A stretch of DNA of 64,000 nt from positions 907,791 through 971,790 of the forward strand of contig CBDAPX010000002.1 in NCBI GenBank assembly GCA_965198725.1, read 5' to 3'. Below, in pieces: positions 58,905 to 64,000 of this stretch. The notes beneath the pieces were generated by a model. The model was not told where the DNA came from and made no database searches. It worked only from the letters and a program-made list of their open reading frames with translations. The DNA is from CBDAPX01 sp965198725 (GTDB taxonomy: Bacteria; Pseudomonadota; Alphaproteobacteria; Rhodobacterales; Rhodobacteraceae). The stretch's first letter is position 1, and each line of letters opens with the position of its first letter. Position numbers and translations under genes: made by a program.

Positions 58905-60178
58905 GTTTAATTTCGCGCCTATTGGGGTCGGGCCAGAGCCAAGCCGCGCGGGTAGAGCCGCCGATGGTTGCGGCTGCTGGCGAAACCTCGGGCACATCCA
59001 AACCTGCCGGTTGGCTTTCAGATACCGGCTGGGGGTCGCAAAGCCGCGTGAAAACGCTGCCGCGCGTTTCGGCAACCATCGCCCAAAAGCACGCAACCGT
59101 GACGGCCTGTTGCAGCGTTCTGGCGGGCGATACCTCCAAGGTTCCTTTGCTGCTCAAGCGGCTCAAGGATGATGGCGAGGAAGAGGTGATCCGAGATCAC
59201 CCGTTGGTCTATCTGATGAACGTGGAATCGAGCGATGGCGTTCCGGCCTCAGTTCTGCGCTTCACGCTGGCCTATGCCTTCACGCTGCGTGGCAATGCCT
59301 TTGCCTACACGCCTCGGGATGGTTCCGGCGAACTGACTATGATCGATCTGATCAAGCAGGATCGGCCAACCGTTCTGCGCAATGGCCGTCAGCGGTTCTA
59401 TGACTTTGAGGATGGCGCACAGGTCCATCGGCGGGTGCCAAGCCGCTCAATGGCGCATCTGCGCTATATGTCTGAGGATGGTTGGATGGGCCGCTCGCCT
59501 ATTGAGGTGGCGGCTGAAAGTATGGGGCTGGCTCTGGCCGGTCAAGAGGCTGCGGCTCGCGCTGCATCGGGTAGGCCTCTCTCGGCATTGATCGAACTGC
59601 CTGACAACTTTGAGGGCGATGATGGTTGGGAGCGCAATGCTACTCGGCTTGGGGATCGGCTGCGTAATCCAAATGAATCGGGCATTGCAATGGTGCCTGA
59701 GGGGACAAAGGCAAACCGCCTGGATATGTCTGCTGCCGATCAGGAACTGTTGGGAAGCCGCAAGTTCGACAAGGTGCAGATCCTGGGCATTTACCGCGTG
59801 CCTGGTTTCAAAGTGCAGGATGTTGAGGGTGGCGTGAAGGCGAACAGTGAGCAAAGTTCCATCGACTATCGCACGGATGCTCTGCTGCATTGGGGCGGGT
59901 TCATTGAAACCGGCTTGGCCCTGGCGCTGCTCACGCGGGGCGAGCGTGAGGCGGGCTACTTTCTTGAGCATGATTTTGACGCGCTAATGCGCCCCACACT
60001 CAAGGATCGCTATGACGCCATGCACAAGGCCGTGGGTGGCCCGTTCATGACTGCGAACCATGCCCAGAAACGCCTCGGCCTGCCGATCACTGATGGGCCG
60101 GATGATGACAAGTTGAACCCTGCGCCGAACATGACGCGGGACAAAGAGAAGAGCGGCGAAAAGGAGACTGAGGAATGA
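58901..60178 (+). CDS. HK97-family portal protein
   Basis: 425 residues. Family blocks include ATVTACCSVLAGDTSKVPLLLKRL, TLRGNAFAYTPRDGSGELTMIDLI, HLRYMSEDGWMGRSPIEVAAESMGLAL and LEHDFDALMRPTLKDRYDAMHKA. It forms the dodecameric portal ring used for packaging and ejection. Overlaps its neighbours by 4 bp on each side. Confidence 0.95.
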   Translation: MSLISRLLGSGQSQAARVEPPMVAAAGETSGTSKPAGWLSDTGWGSQSRVKTLPRVSATIAQKHATVTACCSVLAGDTSKVPLLLKRLKDDGEEEVIRDHPLVYLMNVESSDGVPASVLRFTLAYAFTLRGNAFAYTPRDGSGELTMIDLIKQDRPTVLRNGRQRFYDFEDGAQVHRRVPSRSMAHLRYMSEDGWMGRSPIEVAAESMGLALAGQEAAARAASGRPLSALIELPDNFEGDDGWERNATRLGDRLRNPNESGIAMVPEGTKANRLDMSAADQELLGSRKFDKVQILGIYRVPGFKVQDVEGGVKANSEQSSIDYRTDALLHWGGFIETGLALALLTRGEREAGYFLEHDFDALMRPTLKDRYDAMHKAVGGPFMTANHAQKRLGLPITDGPDDDKLNPAPNMTRDKEKSGEKETEE

Positions 60179-61065
60179 CGAAACAAACAATTGCCAGCCT
60201 GTTCGCGGCCACTGATTTGGCGATCTGCGCTCAGAGTGCGCAGGCGCTCTTGAGCCTGCCGATGCCCAAAGCCGAAACCAAGGCTGTGACCAATGCGGCG
60301 ATGATCGCGCGGGGCGAGCGCTTTGCGATCTCGCGCGGTGTTGCCGAGGTGCCGGTCAAGGGGCTGCTCACGCCGAACCTCTTTGTTTTGGAGCGCTGGC
60401 TTGGATGGGCCACCTATCAGGGCCTTGAGGAAACGCTGAACCTGCTGGCCAGCAATGAAGAGGTTTCCGCCATTGTGTTGGAATTCGACACACCAGGCGG
60501 GATGGTTCTGGGGGTTGAGGCTGCAAATGCCGCCATTGCAGCCTGTGCCAAAGTGAAGCCGGTTCATGCGCTGGTGAACCCGCTCTGTGCCTCGGCAGGA
60601 TATTGGCTGGCCTGCGCCTCCACCGAGATCACCGCCACGGCAGGTTCCTTGATCGGGTCCATTGGCACGATGCGCGGGGCCTACGCAGCAGAGGAACCAT
60701 TCTATGAATTCCGTTCCTCGCACGCTCAGGCCAAGAACCCTGATCCTTCGACTGAGGAAGGCAAGGCGGAAATCCAGAAAGTGCTGGACCTGGCCGAGGC
60801 CAAGTTCCACCAGGCGATTGCCACTGGCCGCAAGATCGCGCCGGCAGACCTGCCCACACGGATCAGCGCCACTGATGACGCCAAGGATGGCGGGCGGGCC
60901 TTTGAGGTATCAGAGGCGCAATCGCGCGGCCTGATCGATGCCGCCGAGACGCGGGATGCTTTCTATGCTCGCATCTTTTCCAAGTATGGGCCTAAGCCGC
61001 GCACCTCTGGGCGGCGGGCCATGACGGCGAAAGCCAAGGCCGCACAGGCCATCGCCGCCACCTGA
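60175..61065 (+). CDS. S49-family prohead protease
   Basis: 296 residues of the SppA/S49 type. Catalytic serine lies in LCASAGYWLACAS and the lysine-bearing region follows GSIGTM; LEFDTPGGMVLGVEAANAAI is the family core. It processes scaffold or capsid during head maturation, in place of the U35 protease used by other HK97-like phages. The C-terminus is lysine/alanine-rich. Confidence 0.92.
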   Translation: MTKQTIASLFAATDLAICAQSAQALLSLPMPKAETKAVTNAAMIARGERFAISRGVAEVPVKGLLTPNLFVLERWLGWATYQGLEETLNLLASNEEVSAIVLEFDTPGGMVLGVEAANAAIAACAKVKPVHALVNPLCASAGYWLACASTEITATAGSLIGSIGTMRGAYAAEEPFYEFRSSHAQAKNPDPSTEEGKAEIQKVLDLAEAKFHQAIATGRKIAPADLPTRISATDDAKDGGRAFEVSEAQSRGLIDAAETRDAFYARIFSKYGPKPRTSGRRAMTAKAKAAQAIAAT

Positions 61066-61159
61066 ATTCTTGCACATCGCTGTGCCTGAACACCCTGCCC
61101 CACGCGGCGGGGCCAACCTGCTGCGTTTTGCAGCGTCTGATCTGCGAAAGGAAAATCAG

Positions 61160-62476
61160 ATGAAAGACATCAACGATCTTCGCCGCGAACGCACGAGCGC
61201 GGCAACCAAAATGGAAGAATGTGCCAATGCCATTGCGACCCTGGAAGAGGCCGAAACGGCGGCTGACGCCCAAGAAATGGTTGATGCCGTGGCGGCGTTT
61301 GATGCTGCCGAGGCGGAGTTCCAAGCGGCTGACAAGGCGGTGAAACGCGCTGAGGCCGTTGAACAAGCCAAGGCCACCTCGGCCCAGGGCGATGAGGGCA
61401 ACGATCAGGCTCAGAACACCCCTGCGCCCGCTCAGCCCAAGTCCGATGCTGACAAGGGCATTGAGGCGGGCCTGATGTTCCAGGCGCTGGCCGCAACGAA
61501 AGGTGACACCGAGAAGGCTGCAAAGTTCCTTGAGGATGGCGGCAATTCGGGTGTGGCTGCTACCCTGTCGGGTGCAACCGAGGGTGCTGGTGGCGTTACC
61601 ATTCCGCGTGCCCAGGCCAGTGAACTGATCGAATTGTTGCGCCCGCGCGTGGCTGTACGTGCCTCTGGTGCGCGGATGATCGATATGCCTGCTGGCCAGA
61701 TGCGCCATGCACGGCAGAGTTCCTCGGCCACCGCGAGCTACACCGGCGAGAATGCGGCGATGCCCGTCAGCGAACCTGGCTTTGACAAAGTGGATCAGAG
61801 CTTCAAAAAGCTGACCGCTCTGGTTCCTGTCGGCAACTCGCTGTTGCGTCATTCCAGCGTGGCGATGGCTGCTCTGGTGCGTGATGACATTCTCAAAGTC
61901 ATGGCGCTGCGCGAGGATTTGGCCTTCATTCGCGGCGATGGTTCCGCCAATACCCCCAAGGGTATCAAGAACTGGATGCTGCCTGCCAATTGGGTTGCGG
62001 GTGTGGCCAACGCGCCGATGACCGTTGACGCGGCGCTGCGCGGCCTGGTGTCTAAGGTGGAAGATGCCAATGTGGGCATGGTTTCCTGCGGCTGGATCAT
62101 GCGGGCGGCAACCAAGAATTTCTTGGCCGCGCGGCGCGATCCGAATGGCGGCAATTACCTGTATCCGTCCATTCAGCAGAATGGCACGCTGCTTGGCTAT
62201 CCGATCAAAACCACGTCTCAGATTCCGATGAACCTGGGCGCGGGCGGGAACGAAACCGAGGTCTATTTCGGTGACTTTGATGAGGTGTTCATCGGTGACG
62301 CGATGACGCTGGAATTCGAGACTTCGTTCCAGGCCGCATATGTGGATTCGAACGGTGACACGCAATCTGCGTTCCAGCAGGATTTGACGCTGTTCCGCGC
62401 GATCTCCGAACACGATCTGGCCCCGCGCCATGATGAGGCTCTGTCTGGCCTGAAGGGCGTAGGCTGGACACTCTGA
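61160..62476 (+). CDS. HK97-family major capsid protein
   Basis: 438 residues from ATG 61160 behind GAAAGG; longer frames upstream are unlikely. The N-terminal 110 residues form a coiled delta domain (MKDINDLRRERTSAATKMEECANAIATLEE) removed by the protease. The rest is a HK97 capsid fold (AGGVTIPRAQASELIELLRPR; LVPVGNSLLRHSSVAMAALVRDDI; FIRGDGSANTPKGIKN). Confidence 0.95.
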   Translation: MKDINDLRRERTSAATKMEECANAIATLEEAETAADAQEMVDAVAAFDAAEAEFQAADKAVKRAEAVEQAKATSAQGDEGNDQAQNTPAPAQPKSDADKGIEAGLMFQALAATKGDTEKAAKFLEDGGNSGVAATLSGATEGAGGVTIPRAQASELIELLRPRVAVRASGARMIDMPAGQMRHARQSSSATASYTGENAAMPVSEPGFDKVDQSFKKLTALVPVGNSLLRHSSVAMAALVRDDILKVMALREDLAFIRGDGSANTPKGIKNWMLPANWVAGVANAPMTVDAALRGLVSKVEDANVGMVSCGWIMRAATKNFLAARRDPNGGNYLYPSIQQNGTLLGYPIKTTSQIPMNLGAGGNETEVYFGDFDEVFIGDAMTLEFETSFQAAYVDSNGDTQSAFQQDLTLFRAISEHDLAPRHDEALSGLKGVGWTL

Positions 62477-62497
62477 CCTGATCGTCAAAACCCATAG

Positions 62498-62526
62498 CGC
62501 CTCGCGGTGATCGCGGGGCGTTTTTT
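62498..62526 (+). terminator. Rho-independent terminator after the capsid gene
   Basis: CGCCTCGCG, loop GTGAT, CGCGGGGCG with one G-T pair, followed by six T. It lies 21 bp after the capsid stop and probably lets capsid mRNA accumulate relative to downstream genes. Confidence 0.9.
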
Positions 62527-62547
62527 AACCCATTCGGAGAAAGACCC

Positions 62548-63000
62548 ATGAAAAAGATCGTTTTGTTCACTGCTGCATTCCAGGCCTATTCCAAGGGCGA
62601 TGTAGCGGGCTTTGATGTTGAGATGGCAGATGACCTGATCAACAAGAAAAAGGTGGCTGAGGAATATGAAGCGCCAAAGGGCGACACACAGACCTTGACC
62701 ATCACAGTGGACAGTGAAGAGGCGCAGGCTGAGATTGCTCGCCAGGTGGAAGCCGCCACGGCTGAACTGGAAAAGCAGGCCAAAGCGCGTTCCGACGAAC
62801 TGGACGCCCGCGAGGCCAAACTTGATGAGCGCGAAAAGTCCATCGTCAAGGATGAGGCTGAGATGGACAAGTACGCTGGCGAGCTTGATGCGCTCAAGGC
62901 CGATCTGGATGCCCGCGAGGCCGCGCTGACCGAACCGGCCAAAACCGATGCGGCTAAGGAAACCACCTCGGCCAAGCCCCCCAAGCAGGGCGGCAAGTAA
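62548..63000 (+). CDS. Phage head-region protein with coiled coil
   Basis: 150 residues. A small N-terminal domain (MKKIVLFTAAFQAYSKGDVAGFDVEMADDLINKKKVAEEY) precedes a long charged coiled coil (about 55-130) and a Pro/Lys tail. It sits between the capsid and connector genes, a place often used for head-fibre or stabilising proteins. Not assigned. Confidence 0.75.
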   Translation: MKKIVLFTAAFQAYSKGDVAGFDVEMADDLINKKKVAEEYEAPKGDTQTLTITVDSEEAQAEIARQVEAATAELEKQAKARSDELDAREAKLDEREKSIVKDEAEMDKYAGELDALKADLDAREAALTEPAKTDAAKETTSAKPPKQGGK

Positions 63001-63012
63001 GGAAACGCGCTG

Positions 63013-63597
63013 ATGCGACTTCTAGGAAATGACCCCCTGCCGCTTGCTGTATCCGTTGAGGATTTCGGCAAGGCGATGCCGTGGATTGAGGTTGACGATC
63101 CTCTGACGATTGAAAGCTATCTCCGCGCCGCGCAGGAGGTCGTTGAGGTCGCATCACGCCGCCCGCTGACTGAGCGGGCCGTTGAGATTGAATTTGACCT
63201 GGCCGAGGCGCATGGGTTCCGGCGCTGGTGGTTCCCGATTGCGCCTATCTCTGAGATCACGTCTGTGACGGTGATTCAGCCGCTGGTGGCAGAGACCGCG
63301 ATTGCCTTGGATCAGGTGGACGTGCAGCGTTGCCATGATGAGCCGCAACTGTGGCTGGTAGATGCAGCACTGGCGATTGCTGATCCCTCCAAAGCGCAAA
63401 GCGTGCGGATAGAGGCAACGGTGGGCTATGCCGAGGGGAAACTGCCCAAAGGGCTTGCCCATGCGATCATCCTGATCGTCAAGGAATGGTATGATGCAGG
63501 TGTGTCCATCGGTGATCTCACCGAGGCCTCTGTGTCATTCAACGTGAAGGCGCTGATCAAGCAGCAGCGGTATTATCGGCCACGGGAGTTCGGCTGA
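63013..63597 (+). CDS. Head-tail connector protein, gp6-like
   Basis: 194 residues. The pattern PWIEVDDPLTIESYLRAAQEVVEVASRRPL at the N-terminus and KGLAHAIILIVKEWYDAG near the C-terminus is typical of HK97 gp6-like connectors, here longer than the basic family by a central strand-rich insert. It joins the portal ring to the tail. Overlaps the next start in TGATG. Confidence 0.82.
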   Translation: MRLLGNDPLPLAVSVEDFGKAMPWIEVDDPLTIESYLRAAQEVVEVASRRPLTERAVEIEFDLAEAHGFRRWWFPIAPISEITSVTVIQPLVAETAIALDQVDVQRCHDEPQLWLVDAALAIADPSKAQSVRIEATVGYAEGKLPKGLAHAIILIVKEWYDAGVSIGDLTEASVSFNVKALIKQQRYYRPREFG

Positions 63598-63903
63598 TGG
63601 CCGGCAATCAGATACGCCTGGATACAAGGGTGATGTTTTGCAGCCCAACCGAGGGCGAGCGCACGGAAACTGGCGGCTCCAAAGAGGGCTGGAATGAGGA
63701 ATTCCCCGCCTGGGCAGCGGTGCGCTACCTGCGTGGCGGTGAGGCTGTCATGGCGTCTCGGATGCAAGGGCGCAGGCCCGTTGGATTCAATTCGCCTGGA
63801 TTGGATCGTGAAGTTCGGCGAGCAGTCCTATCAAGTGCGGGAATTGCCCAAGCGCCGCGAGGATGGTGCGACGTTGGAGATGCTGGTGGAGGCCAAGATA
63901 TGA
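63597..63903 (+). pseudogene. Head-tail adaptor (head closure) protein, frameshifted
   Basis: From ATG 63597 the frame gives MAGNQIRLDTRVMFCSPTEG ... WAAVRYLRGGEAVMASRMQGRRPV, the start of a head-tail adaptor. Around 63770-63790 the family sequence continues in another frame (SIRLDWIVKFGEQSYQVRELPKRREDGATLEMLVEAK) to TGA at 63901-63903. The usual stretch of about 10-15 residues between these halves also seems to be missing. Uncorrected, the first frame runs without a stop into the next gene, giving a fusion. Confidence 0.65.
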
Positions 63904-64000
63904 GCGCGGCAAACGCTTTGCAGGCCTTCCTGGTGCAAACACTGTTGGCTGATGCCAGGGTGGCGGGTATCGTTGCAGATCGTGTCTGGGATGACATTCC
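63900..64000 (+). CDS. DUF3168-like tail completion protein, partial
   Basis: Starts at ATG 63900, overlapping the adaptor stop by 4 bp, and runs off the right edge (33 residues seen: MSAANALQAFLVQTLLADAR then VAGIVADRVWDDI). The N-terminus matches HK97 gp10-like/DUF3168 tail completion proteins, which is the expected next gene in this module. Confidence 0.72.
   Translation, partial: MSAANALQAFLVQTLLADARVAGIVADRVWDDI

Noticed and set aside
56264..64000. Gene transfer agent (GTA) cluster
   Set aside because: The head genes are HK97-like, as in GTAs, but here they follow an integrase at a tRNA, a repressor/Cro switch and replication genes, which marks a prophage.

Overview
The window looks like part of a chromosome of a Rhodobacterales (Roseobacter-group) alphaproteobacterium. 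This is inferred from gene content and order: pobA-pcaCHG with a divergent pcaQ, a Zur-controlled znuABC set, clpP-clpX, ndufA12-mlaD-DUF2155-aat-accC-accB, a DUF2312/GapR gene, and a fatty-acyl-type XRE regulator beside a symporter-like sensor kinase. No rRNA is present. The only tRNA is tRNA-Thr(TGT) at 41784-41859, and it marks the left border of a large prophage.

Layout. 1-7128: an oxygenase/peroxidase island. It holds a partial unknown protein, a haem peroxidase resembling plant alpha-dioxygenases, two unknown proteins (the second broken by an in-frame TAG) and a DyP-type peroxidase. 7146-8302: a Xre/ParS-RES toxin-antitoxin pair with a near-consensus promoter. 8339-12269: 4-hydroxybenzoate to protocatechuate catabolism (pobA, pcaC, pcaH, pcaG) with its LysR regulator. 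12281-15617: zinc uptake (znuB, znuC, zur, znuA) with a palindromic Zur-type site and a very His/Asp-rich ZnuA loop. 15747-23219: housekeeping genes (ClpXP, RidA, a GT61-like glycosyltransferase, complex I accessory subunit, MlaD, Aat, acetyl-CoA carboxylase AccB/AccC). 23407-30180: an acyl-CoA synthetase split by a frameshift, then a complete branched-chain-amino-acid-type ABC transporter on the minus strand. 30418-35147: an XRE/ScfR-type regulator, a single-domain response regulator, a small membrane protein and a sodium:solute-symporter/histidine kinase hybrid. 35148-41621: sulfur-handling enzymes, GapR, small hypotheticals, molybdate transport (modABC) and a gene whose first codons look like an IS3 transposase remnant.

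41784-64000 (edge): a prophage integrated at tRNA-Thr. Its left arm is a tightly overlapping minus-strand early operon ending in the integrase. The switch region (48498-49143) has a repressor, a Cro-like protein and three copies of an 18-bp operator-like motif. The right arm carries small early genes, a DNA methyltransferase with a C8 tract, a BrnTA toxin-antitoxin pair, a four-repeat DNA-binding-like protein, a replication-type region with iteron-like repeats, and an HK97-type packaging and head module (HNH, TerS, TerL, portal, S49 protease, capsid, connector, adaptor, tail completion) that runs off the right edge.

Four genes look interrupted: an amber stop at 4985, a G6 frameshift at about 24228, a C8 frameshift at about 52096 and a frameshift at about 63770. 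Two lie in homopolymers and may be sequence errors, so they should be checked against reads before any biological reading.
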